Shown one piece after another: positions 1 through 5,071 of a stretch of 9,506 nt of DNA; positions within the stretch are counted from its first letter, which is position 1, and the number at the start of each line of letters is the position of its first letter. Position numbers and translations under genes: made by a program. Under the pieces are notes generated by a model. The model searched no databases. It had not been told where the DNA came from and saw only the letters and a list, made by a program, of their open reading frames with translations. Source of the DNA: RGIG8700 sp964568815 (GTDB taxonomy: Bacteria; Bacillota; Clostridia; RGIG6154); the NCBI GenBank assembly GCA_964568815.1, contig CAZMRY010000058.1, positions 1-9,506 of the forward strand, written 5' to 3'.

Positions 1-7
1 ATATAAA

Positions 8-90
8 AACCCCCGACCCGAGAATGGCAAAATTACTCATAACCCAGTATGGCGGTGCATACTGCATTTGCTATAATTGGATAGGGGGTT
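8..90 (-). terminator. possible compound hairpin/terminator or att junction after the recombinase gene
   Basis: Two nested perfect inverted repeats are visible: AACCCCC (8-14) with GGGGGTT (84-90), and inside them CAGTATG (45-51) with CATACTG (58-64). Read on the minus strand, downstream of the recombinase stop, the outer stem ends in GGGGGTTTTTATAT, so it could terminate that transcript. The same place, just past the 3' end of a large serine recombinase gene, is also where a prophage attachment junction often lies, and the inner 7-bp dyad with a 6-base spacer is the sort of sequence such an enzyme could bind. The window has no second copy to compare, so neither reading is proven. Confidence 0.3.
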
Positions 91-92
91 CT

Positions 93-1535
93 TTAATTGG
101 TATGGTAATAATAAATGATTTTGAGGGTTTTGTCAAGCTTGTTGTATAAGATATTTTTAATAATGCTTTTGGCTGCTGTTTGCTTGTCGAGTGCGTCTGC
201 ATCTGATGTTAGTGTGTTGTATGTTTCGGTCAGGTGGTTTAAAGCTTCTTGTTTGAAGTTTGTTTTGTTTGAAGCTTCTGATGCGGAGAGCTGAGAGGTC
301 AGCTCGTTTATTTCGGCCGTGATGCGAGATTTATTTTGTGCGTATTCTTCTACTGTGTCGTAGCCTTTTTCATAGGCATCTTTTACACGAGCGAGACGAA
401 TTTGAGCGTTTTCAAGCTTGTCCTTTAATGTTCTGACATTTGAGGAAACTTTGAAGTTTACTGTCTCAAGTGGTGAGATTGTGAGCGATTGCTGTTCAAT
501 GTCATTTTTGATTGTTTGAAGAACCATAGCTTCTATGGTTTCTTTTTTTATGCTGTTACGAGTGTTGCAACAGCCTTTGACATACTTTCCGCAGGTAAAG
601 TATCCGCCACTGTTTACCATTGTTCCGCCACAGGCAGGGCAGGTCATAAGACCAACGAGCCAATGAGAGGGGTTATATTGCGGTTTGTAGTATGGCTTGA
701 AGTTTGCTTTGATTTCTGCAACTCTTTTTTGTGCTTTGTTAAAGGTTGATTCGTCGATTATAGGTTCGTGAGTACCTTTAACAATCATAAGGTCCGGGTG
801 GTCGTAGTGACGGCGAGTGCGTTCTGTCGGATTCCAACGGATATATCCGCAGTAAGCAGGGTTTCTTATGATGTATTCAACTGTTCGGTTTTCAAAGAGG
901 TTTCCTCTTTTTGTGCGTATGCCCTTTGCGTTAATGTATCTGGCAATTGAAAAATAGCCCTCTCCGTTAATGAAACGGTTGAAGATGTCTCTTATTATTT
1001 CTGCTTGCTCTTCGTCAATTATAAGCTGTTTGTTTTCCATTTTATAACCAAAGGGAGCGATTGATAACGGCTCGCCTCTTGTAGCTTTTTCGGTCATACC
1101 TTTTTTTACTTCTTCTGAAAGGTTTATTGAATAGTACTCAGCCATTGCTTCGAGCATACTTTCCATAATAAGGGAAAATTTATCGTTTTCAATGGTTTCT
1201 GTTATAGAAATAACCTTTATGCCGTATTCTTTTTGAAGAAGAGATTTATATACTACGCTGTCTGTTCGGTTTCGGGCAAAGCGGTCAAACTTATGAACAA
1301 GGATAACATCGAAGGGAGCAGGCTTTGTTTTTGCAGAGCCTATCATTTTCATAAATTCGGGCCTTTTTTCGGCTTTTCTTCCGCTTTTGCCTTCGTCTAT
1401 ATAGATGTGATTTGTATCAAGAGTATAGTTGTTGTTATTACACCAGGTCTTTATTGCCTTAAGCTGAGCTGAAGGGGAGTATTCTGTCTGGTCGTTGGTT
1501 GATACTCTTATATATGCTGCGGCTATCTGTGACAT
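93..1535 (-). CDS. large serine recombinase (phage integrase)
   Basis: 480-aa site-specific recombinase that would integrate and excise this element by serine-mediated strand exchange. The N-terminal resolvase domain (about residues 4-150) has the motif YIRVSTNDQ with the probable nucleophile Ser12, and HKFDRFAR (81-88) carrying the conserved arginines. A recombinase domain follows (about 160-275; PFGYK at 161, then IIRNPAYCGYIRWN). A zinc ribbon comes next with Cys299, Cys302, Cys315 and Cys322/323, then a charged coiled-coil segment (about 365-420), the usual layout and length of the family. The ATG at 1533-1535 has an SD, AGAAAGGAGC (1541-1550 on the minus strand), five bases upstream. It is the last gene of a leftward cluster of four, which supports a lysogeny-module integrase. 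No frameshift or missing catalytic residue is seen. Confidence 0.96.
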   Translation of the reverse strand: MSQIAAAYIRVSTNDQTEYSPSAQLKAIKTWCNNNNYTLDTNHIYIDEGKSGRKAEKRPEFMKMIGSAKTKPAPFDVILVHKFDRFARNRTDSVVYKSLLQKEYGIKVISITETIENDKFSLIMESMLEAMAEYYSINLSEEVKKGMTEKATRGEPLSIAPFGYKMENKQLIIDEEQAEIIRDIFNRFINGEGYFSIARYINAKGIRTKRGNLFENRTVEYIIRNPAYCGYIRWNPTERTRRHYDHPDLMIVKGTHEPIIDESTFNKAQKRVAEIKANFKPYYKPQYNPSHWLVGLMTCPACGGTMVNSGGYFTCGKYVKGCCNTRNSIKKETIEAMVLQTIKNDIEQQSLTISPLETVNFKVSSNVRTLKDKLENAQIRLARVKDAYEKGYDTVEEYAQNKSRITAEINELTSQLSASEASNKTNFKQEALNHLTETYNTLTSDADALDKQTAAKSIIKNILYNKLDKTLKIIYYYHTN

Positions 1536-1556
1536 TTTGTGCTCCTTTCTTGTGAT

Positions 1557-2288
1557 TTAAACAGGAACTACAGGTTCTGTTTTTTGAAATGTTAAAATAT
1601 AACGCTTACCTTTGCTCGAAACTACTTCATTGGATGAATTGAAGTCTATGTGATTTTTTACAATGTAGTCTTTGCCTTTTTCAACATCGCTTTGTAAAAA
1701 GCGAATAAATCCGTTTGTTAAAGGAACTTTATCTTTTTTTCTGATGAATGCATAAAATAAATGATGTGCATAGAAATCGTTTGTTGTAAGACGATTATTT
1801 TTATCTTGACTGACGATACTTATAGTTGTTGTTTGAATGCGTGCGTAGTATGAATATTCATGAATAATAATGCTATTGTCATCAAGCTCACACATAGTAA
1901 CCGGATAAAAATGTTCTTGTATGTCTTTCAGAATTATAGTTTCGTTTGCTTTCTTAATATTTGCAAATTTACCTTTTGGAACAGCTGATGAAAGCTCTCT
2001 GTATTCTTCGAGAAGCTTTTGGCATTTTTCTAATTCATCTTCTGCAGCCCATCTTTTTTCTTTCTCTTCACCGTAAAGCTTGGAATATGTTTCTTTTGAG
2101 TTCCGTTCTTTAGAAAAATCTTTCAGAGAAATAGGGAAGTAAAAAAAGTTGAATACAAAAATTATTATGAAGGGAGCTGCGGCTATATAGTCATTTAAAA
2201 CTCCACCAAAAGAAATGAAAAGAGGAATTATAAAAAATATCAGTACTATATGAACATATATAAGAAAAATGCTAAATCGTTCTTTCAT
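1557..2288 (-). CDS. two-TM coiled-coil membrane protein of unknown function in the lysogeny module
   Basis: I do not recognise the family. The 243-aa product has two hydrophobic segments (about residues 7-30 and 34-54), then a charged heptad-like region (about 60-100, with runs such as EEKEKRWAAEDELEKCQKLL), then a soluble C-terminal region of about 140 residues with mixed beta-type sequence. That predicts a membrane-anchored protein with a large cytoplasmic tail. The chosen start (2286-2288) follows CAAAGGAAAGATAAT, a good SD with normal spacing. The upstream in-frame ATG at 2325-2327 has no SD and lies in a palindromic repeat, so I reject it. It sits between the ImmA-like gene and the recombinase on the same strand, so it is probably expressed in the lysogen. 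That position fits superinfection exclusion or host defence, but this is inference only. Confidence 0.85.
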   Translation of the reverse strand: MKERFSIFLIYVHIVLIFFIIPLFISFGGVLNDYIAAAPFIIIFVFNFFYFPISLKDFSKERNSKETYSKLYGEEKEKRWAAEDELEKCQKLLEEYRELSSAVPKGKFANIKKANETIILKDIQEHFYPVTMCELDDNSIIIHEYSYYARIQTTTISIVSQDKNNRLTTNDFYAHHLFYAFIRKKDKVPLTNGFIRFLQSDVEKGKDYIVKNHIDFNSSNEVVSSKGKRYILTFQKTEPVVPV

Positions 2289-2306
2289 ATTATCTTTCCT
2301 TTGAGG

Positions 2307-2353
2307 TATAACATAATAACAGTCCATTATTCAATTTACATTATTATGTTATA
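2307..2353. repeat. perfect 13-bp inverted repeat between the ImmA-like and membrane-protein genes
   Basis: TATAACATAATAA (2307-2319) is the exact reverse complement of TTATTATGTTATA (2341-2353), with a 21-base spacer. It lies between the stop at 2362 and the start at 2288 of two same-strand genes. It could be a protein-binding operator pair or an RNA hairpin; no U-tract follows it on the minus strand, which argues against a terminator. The left arm and its flank recur in inverse orientation at 3029-3054. Confidence 0.6.
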
Positions 2354-2361
2354 TTTTAATT

Positions 2362-3012
2362 TTATGGGTTGCAGACGGAACACGGTGAATGTGTTTTGTC
2401 TGCTTGTTTTTTATCTATAACTGCAATATTGTCTTTGCCTTTAACATATCTGCAGTTGCTTCTGTGATATTTTTTACCTGTTGAGGTGATATAGACTTCC
2501 TCGGTTGTTTGCTCTGTTACAGATGTAGGGAGCAGCTGCATCGGTGCGGCCACATAGCCGACATAAAAGCTTAAGAATGCTACAGCGATAAAACCTATTA
2601 TGCAGGCAATGAGTTTTCTTTTGTTTGAGGGGTGTAACACTGCATAGGTAAAGGCATCAGCTTCAATGTCAAGCTGTAATCTGTTCTTAAGAAAAAGCCT
2701 ATTGTCAGAAAAATGTTCTAAAACAATATGTCCTGTTTCGTGTAGAAGGAGATAAAGCTTATCTTCGGAAGAAACGGCATTATTGATAAAGATTATTTTT
2801 GCTGTTCCTGTATAGGAGAAAGCGTTTGTGCTCTTTGCTTTTTCAACCATTCCGTAACGAATCAGTTCCGCATCACCTGAAGGTGTATTAAAGAAAATGA
2901 TTTTAAAGCCATATTTGTTTAACAAATAATTTTCTATGCAAGAAAACTCTACTTCTCCTTTTAATTTTTTTATGAACTTATTAGCAGTCCTTGATATGTT
3001 TTTGTTTTTCAT
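2362..3012 (-). CDS. ImmA/IrrE-type zinc metallopeptidase with TM and C-terminal Cys domain
   Basis: 216-aa protein, probably the protease that inactivates the adjacent phage repressor, as ImmA does in ICEBs1. The zinc site is HETGH (91-95) with the downstream glutamate in EADAF (Glu117), the order expected for the family. Unlike soluble ImmA it has a hydrophobic helix (about 134-156), then a linker and a C-terminal module with YHRSNCRYV (182-190) and CSVC (211-214). That module resembles the Ada-like metal-binding tail found on some Clostridia proteins and would lie on the other side of the membrane. The start has SD GAAAGGA ten bases upstream. The gene is immediately downstream of the repressor gene (47-base gap), which supports the pairing. 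The repressor as target is inference from context. Confidence 0.88.
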   Translation of the reverse strand: MKNKNISRTANKFIKKLKGEVEFSCIENYLLNKYGFKIIFFNTPSGDAELIRYGMVEKAKSTNAFSYTGTAKIIFINNAVSSEDKLYLLLHETGHIVLEHFSDNRLFLKNRLQLDIEADAFTYAVLHPSNKRKLIACIIGFIAVAFLSFYVGYVAAPMQLLPTSVTEQTTEEVYITSTGKKYHRSNCRYVKGKDNIAVIDKKQADKTHSPCSVCNP

Positions 3013-3028
3013 ATTAAAAATCCTTTCT

Positions 3029-3054
3029 ATGAATAAGGACTGCTATTATGTTAT
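3029..3054. repeat. inverse copy of the 2308-2334 repeat
   Basis: On the plus strand GAATAAGGACTGCTATTATGTTAT (split here as GAATAAGGACTG and CTATTATGTTAT) matches the minus-strand sequence at 2308-2332, with one substitution and one single-base indel. The two copies therefore bracket the ImmA-like gene as imperfect inverted repeats, with outer ends ATAACATAATARCAGTCC. They overlap the leaders of both downstream genes, so they may be regulatory sites or the remains of a small inserted cassette. Confidence 0.6.
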
Positions 3055-3058
3055 CAGC

Positions 3059-3754
3059 TTAAGTGGTCTGCTCGGTTATAGGCGGAAGAATTGCTTCTGT
3101 TTCATCAGCACCATGAGCAGCAACCTGGTAATATTCTTCTCTCGGCATTTCAATTATCTCGTGTGTATATTTTTTATTCTCAAGTAAATCGTCTATATAG
3201 TTTTCTGCTTTTGTTTTACCAAGAGTATTTAATTTGTTGTATTTGTTTAGGATGGGATTAGGTGTTTCGAAATTTGTAATATTAGGAATATCAGTTTTAC
3301 AAAGGAGATAGTCGAGACTTACATTGAATATTTTTGCCATAGCTTCTAAAATGGGAGTTTTAATATTTTTTACTATACCATTCTCATATCGTTGAATAGT
3401 AGATTTATCCATTCCTAATTTATATCCTAACTGTTCCTGTGTAAGACGGTGTTGCTCTCTGCATTCTTTTATTCTTTCTGATATTGTAGATGCACTACTT
3501 TTTGTTGAAAAGGGATTTTTCGAACTTTTTAAATTTTCAGGAAGAGATATATTGATGTTTGCAGTACATTCCTGTTCAAATAAATCTTCTACTGAAACAT
3601 TAAAACATTTTGCTATTTGTAATAATGTATAGTTGTCGGGTTCGCGTTTGTTATTTTCATATTGGCTATAAGTATTTTGCGGTATATTAAGACTACTGCA
3701 AACATCTTTCTGCTTTAATCCAGCTTTTTCTCGTATTTCTTTTAGTCTTAACAA
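3059..3754 (-). CDS. phage repressor with two tandem Xre-type HTH domains
   Basis: 231-aa CI-like repressor expected to hold the lytic operon off and to regulate itself. It has two complete helix-turn-helix domains: residues about 2-60 (LKQKDVCSSLNIPQNTYSQ) and about 91-151 (LTQEQLGYKLGMDKSTIQ). A C-terminal tail of about 80 residues includes EEYYQVAAHGADE, a segment like those near the end of ICE/phage repressors. I place the start at TTG (3752-3754), because GAGGTGATATT directly precedes it and the identical 11 bases precede the ATG of the gene at 4923-4925. The ATG at 3770-3772 (six residues longer) has no SD and would leave a leader of only about ten bases from the predicted promoter. The first gene of the leftward cluster, it is followed by the ImmA-like protease. 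Confidence 0.92.
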   Translation of the reverse strand: MLRLKEIREKAGLKQKDVCSSLNIPQNTYSQYENNKREPDNYTLLQIAKCFNVSVEDLFEQECTANINISLPENLKSSKNPFSTKSSASTISERIKECREQHRLTQEQLGYKLGMDKSTIQRYENGIVKNIKTPILEAMAKIFNVSLDYLLCKTDIPNITNFETPNPILNKYNKLNTLGKTKAENYIDDLLENKKYTHEIIEMPREEYYQVAAHGADETEAILPPITEQTT

Positions 3755-3765
3755 AATATCACCTC

Positions 3766-3794
3766 TTGACATATTAAGTATAATATGTTATTAT
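3766..3794 (+). promoter_or_regulatory. predicted rightward promoter for the antitoxin RNA
   Basis: TTGACA (3766-3771), a 17-base spacer and TATTAT (3789-3794) make a near-consensus promoter, with a start expected near 3801. It reads towards the toxin peptide gene. It overlaps the 5' end of the repressor gene and shares its -10 with the palindrome at 3779-3795. Confidence 0.5.
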
Positions 3795-3817
3795 AAAAGC
3801 AGAAAAGGGAGCAACAA
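3779..3817 (-). promoter_or_regulatory. predicted repressor promoter with overlapping palindromic operator
   Basis: On the minus strand TTGTTG (3812-3817), 16 bases and TATAAT (3790-3795) form a promoter with a start expected near 3783. That gives a leader of about 30 bases to the TTG start of the repressor. The 17-bp perfect palindrome TATAATA-TGT-TATTATA (3779-3795) covers the -10 and start site, a natural place for autoregulation. Confidence 0.5.
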
Positions 3818-3889
3818 TAGTTGTTTCCGCAAAGTAAATCGTTTTATTATATAAGCCGTCTACTTGGCAGAGTAGGCGGTTATTTCTTT
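3801..3889 (+). ncRNA. candidate antisense antitoxin RNA
   Basis: Predicted short RNA of about 88 nt running from the promoter at 3766-3794 to the hairpin and T-rich tract at 3851-3890. It is complementary to the 3' part of the leftward toxin peptide transcript, including its last codons. Its 5' part (GGGAGC at 3807-3812 and GTTGTTTCCG at 3820-3829) matches the sequence of the toxin mRNA leader, so it could pair with the toxin 3' tail in place of that leader. Convergent toxin and antitoxin RNAs overlapping at their 3' ends are the layout of Firmicutes type I systems such as TxpA/RatA, BsrG/SR4 and Fst. The RNA itself is inference. Confidence 0.45.
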
Positions 3890-3890
3890 A
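3851..3890 (+). terminator. hairpin terminator shared by toxin and antitoxin transcripts
   Basis: CCGTCTACT (3856-3864) and AGTAGGCGG (3871-3879) form a 9-bp stem with one G-U pair and a 6-base loop, extended by ATAA/TTAT. On the plus strand TTATTTCTTT follows. On the minus strand the stem has one C-A mismatch and a poorer U-tract, so it should end the rightward RNA better than the leftward one. Confidence 0.65.
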
Positions 3891-3942
3891 TGCAAAGAAT
3901 AATTATTGTTATAAGTAATGTGAAACTTATAATTTCTTCCAT
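3880..3942 (-). CDS. 20-aa hydrophobic peptide, candidate type I (holin-like) toxin
   Basis: The ORF encodes Met-Glu-Glu, then an almost uninterrupted hydrophobic stretch (IISFTLLITIIILC), then a basic IKK end. That is a single membrane segment with a charged tail, as in Fst/TxpA-type toxins and the peptides often annotated as putative holin-like toxin in Firmicutes. The SD AAGGGGGTG (3948-3956 on the minus strand) lies five bases before the ATG and is the strongest in the window. A predicted promoter upstream (4003-4031), an enclosing inverted repeat, a terminator hairpin just after the stop and a convergent short RNA complete the picture. Toxicity is inferred from layout and composition; the peptide may instead be a harmless membrane peptide. 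It is too short for routine gene callers. Confidence 0.65.
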   Translation of the reverse strand: MEEIISFTLLITIIILCIKK

Positions 3943-4002
3943 AGAAACACCCCCTTATGGTAGGTGTCGGAAACAACCGCCGCTCCCTTGACTACAGCTG
4001 TG

Positions 4003-4031
4003 ATTATAGCATATCAAATTGCAAAATGCAA
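4003..4031 (-). promoter_or_regulatory. predicted leftward promoter for the toxin peptide
   Basis: On the minus strand TTGCAT (4026-4031), a 17-base spacer and TATAAT (4003-4008), with an extended -10 (TGCTATAAT). The expected start is near 3995, so the mRNA would begin just before the GGGAGC arm of the inverted repeat. The TATGCTATAAT block is identical in the promoter at 5632-5660. Confidence 0.6.
4019..4031. promoter_or_regulatory. candidate operator TTGCA-AAA-TGCAA
   Basis: A 13-bp dyad (TTGCA/TGCAA around AAA) overlaps the -35 of the leftward promoter. It shares the core CAAAATG and the spacing of the dyad at 4080-4092, whose centre is 61 bp away. Both flank the divergent promoters, where a repressor would be expected to act. 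Confidence 0.4.
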
Positions 4032-4071
4032 TAAAAATATTAAAGTTGATACAAAAAAATGCAAAAAGCTA

Positions 4072-4100
4072 TTGACAATTCACAAAATGTGATGTATAAT
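4072..4100 (+). promoter_or_regulatory. consensus rightward early promoter
   Basis: TTGACA (4072-4077), exactly 17 bases, TATAAT (4095-4100): a perfect sigma-A consensus. It reads into the gene at 4155 and presumably the whole early operon, so it is the best candidate for the repressor-controlled lytic promoter. Confidence 0.85.
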
Positions 4101-4107
4101 TATCACA
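4080..4107. promoter_or_regulatory. candidate operator over the early promoter
   Basis: TCACA-AAA-TGTGA (4080-4092) is followed by ATCACA (4102-4107), which is also the inverse of TGTGAT (4088-4093). Three half-sites thus cover the spacer and -10 of the rightward promoter. Binding there would block transcription. No binding data are available. Confidence 0.45.
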
Positions 4108-4154
4108 GGTTGAGAAAATCAACCGCAAAAAGCAAAGGAAAGGAGCAAAAAGCG

Positions 4155-4367
4155 ATGAGCAAGGGTAAAAAGGTAGAATATATCACGGAAAGAGTTGTTA
4201 ATATAAAGGAACTTCAGAAGCTTATAGAAAACTGTTTTATATTGGCACAATTTTTACAGAAAGAAAGCCCTCACAAGGAGAGCTTTGAGCCTTTACTTGA
4301 GGAATTAAAAAAAGCAAGGGCATTTGAATTCGAAATTGATATAAGAAAGGCTAATTATTGCGAGTAA
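4155..4367 (+). CDS. 70-aa early protein of unknown function
   Basis: First gene after the consensus rightward promoter. The ATG at 4155 has the SD AAAGGAAAGGAGC about nine bases upstream. A longer in-frame reading from 4059 would begin upstream of the predicted promoter -35 and is rejected. The product is charged and probably helical: a basic start (MSKGKKVEY), a helix around KELQKLIENCFILAQFLQ, then an acidic segment with EELKKARAFEFEID. No motif I can name. As the leading early gene of a temperate phage it could be an antirepressor or a replication accessory, but nothing in the sequence decides this. Confidence 0.8.
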   Translation: MSKGKKVEYITERVVNIKELQKLIENCFILAQFLQKESPHKESFEPLLEELKKARAFEFEIDIRKANYCE

Positions 4368-4418
4368 CCGTCTTTGTTAATATCAATTTTGTCTTTGAAG
4401 TAAAAAGGAGAACAATAT

Positions 4419-4508
4419 ATGTTTTGGACTATAGTTATGATTTTAGATATTGTTATTTTTATAAGCTTGATGGTATTTGTTGTTTGGGTGTTGTTATGGC
4501 CACGGTAA
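4419..4508 (+). CDS. 29-aa hydrophobic membrane peptide
   Basis: The short ORF has a clear SD (AAAAAGGAG, 4402-4410) eight bases before its ATG. The product is almost wholly hydrophobic, a single membrane span from residue 2 to about 27 (ILDIVIFISLMVFVVWVLLW), ending in Pro-Arg. It follows the 4155 gene by 51 bases on the same strand and ends 15 bases before the convergent stop of the membrane gene at 4524. No family recognised. It could be a small regulator of a membrane protein or a second toxin-like peptide. Its SD and size make it more convincing than the overlapping opposite-strand reading (4355-4564), which has no SD. Confidence 0.6.
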   Translation: MFWTIVMILDIVIFISLMVFVVWVLLWPR

Positions 4509-4523
4509 TAAAACCAGAACTTG

Positions 4524-4925
4524 CTATCTAAATAAATTCTTGTTAGTTCCTCTTTTGATTTCATCTTTCATTGCTATAGTTATAAAAGAAATGGTTTTGC
4601 AGAACAGGTCAACATCTTTATTTTGTATTAAGCTTGTCAATTGGACAAGAAGTTTGTCAACTGTTTCACCGCATAGAAGTGTTACAGTTTCAACACTTAA
4701 AAGAAATTCACTGTAAAGTGATGGCTTGAATGAAGTATCATTTATTAGGTGTTCGCGGAGTTCGTAACTAATTGCAAGAAACTTGCTGTATGCAGAAATT
4801 CTTTCCTCGTGAAGTTTGATTGACACAGCTGATTTGTGTTTCATAACGGATACAACAATGGAAGCTGTAACTGTGAGCAGAGAGAGGAGTAAAGAAGCAA
4901 TAGTTACTATTTGTTCAAAGGACAT
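4524..4925 (-). CDS. single-TM membrane protein read against the early operon
   Basis: 133-aa protein with an N-terminal membrane span (about residues 5-27, IVTIASLLLSLLTVTASIVV) and a helical, mostly polar cytoplasmic region of about 100 residues. No family recognised. It is transcribed leftward from its own predicted promoter (4949-4977) with the leader GAGGTGATATT before the ATG, the same 11 bases that precede the repressor start. It sits inside the rightward early region, so early transcription would run antisense to it and it is probably made in the lysogen. That placement is common for superinfection-exclusion or other lysogenic-conversion genes, which is inference. Long overlapping plus-strand readings in this stretch lack SDs. 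Confidence 0.82.
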   Translation of the reverse strand: MSFEQIVTIASLLLSLLTVTASIVVSVMKHKSAVSIKLHEERISAYSKFLAISYELREHLINDTSFKPSLYSEFLLSVETVTLLCGETVDKLLVQLTSLIQNKDVDLFCKTISFITIAMKDEIKRGTNKNLFR

Positions 4926-4928
4926 AAT

Positions 4929-4977
4929 ATCACCTCGCTTTCAGGGTGATTATAACACAAAAAAAGAAATATTACAA
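4929..4977 (-). promoter_or_regulatory. promoter and dyad upstream of the antisense membrane gene
   Basis: On the minus strand TTGTAA (4972-4977), 17 bases, TATAAT (4949-4954); start expected near 4942. An inverted repeat ATCACC (4929-4934) / GGTGAT (4945-4950) spans the edge of the -10 and the SD. Because one arm lies at or above the start site, it is more likely a DNA operator than an mRNA hairpin. Confidence 0.6.
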
Positions 4978-4992
4978 GAAAGGAGCGGTTAT

Positions 4993-5070
4993 ATGCTTGA
5001 TACTATTGTTAATGTTGTGGAGCTGATATTTTATGGAGCGGTTATTGTTTATTTGTTAAGGAGGCGGTGA
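4993..5070 (+). CDS. 25-aa membrane peptide ahead of a Cro-like gene
   Basis: The ATG at 4993 has the SD GAAAGGAGCGG directly upstream. The 25-aa product has one hydrophobic span (about residues 4-21, with VVELIFYGAVIVYLL) and ends in three arginines, giving a membrane anchor with a positive tail. Its last codons contain the AAGGAGG that serves as SD for the next gene (GTG at 5072), so the two are probably translationally coupled. No family recognised. A longer in-frame reading from 4816 is the opposite strand of the membrane gene and is rejected. Confidence 0.62.
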   Translation: MLDTIVNVVELIFYGAVIVYLLRRR

Positions 5071-5071
5071 G

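Larger units (their letters stand above)
3807..3987. repeat. long-range inverted repeat enclosing the toxin peptide gene
   Basis: GGGAGC (3807-3812) pairs with GCTCCC (3982-3987), and GTTGTTTCCG (3820-3829) with CGGAAACAAC (3968-3977), in register, with 7 and 4 unpaired bases between the two helices. In a minus-strand transcript the 5' leader would close on the 3' tail, leaving the peptide gene in the loop. Such 5'-3' pairing is known to keep type I toxin mRNAs inactive. Confidence 0.6.

Noticed and set aside
489..1472. Plus-strand ORFs opposite the recombinase gene
   Set aside because: Shadow frames of a clear 480-aa recombinase; no SDs and unlikely protein sequence.
2936..3187. Plus-strand ORF of 83 codons across the ImmA-like/repressor junction
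   Set aside because: Overlaps both genes on the other strand and has no SD; its DCYYVI segment only reflects the repeat at 3029-3054.
3906..3933. Second possible rightward promoter (TTGTTA-16-TATAAT) inside the toxin gene
   Set aside because: It would give an RNA against the toxin leader, but the -35 is poor and no clear terminator follows; the promoter at 3766-3794 with the hairpin at 3851-3890 is the better antitoxin unit.
4355..4564. Minus-strand ORF of 69 codons
   Set aside because: No SD; overlaps the end of the 133-aa membrane gene and is opposite the 29-aa peptide.
4816..4992. N-terminal extension of the 25-aa membrane peptide
   Set aside because: Runs through the start and promoter of the opposite-strand membrane gene; the SD is just before 4993.
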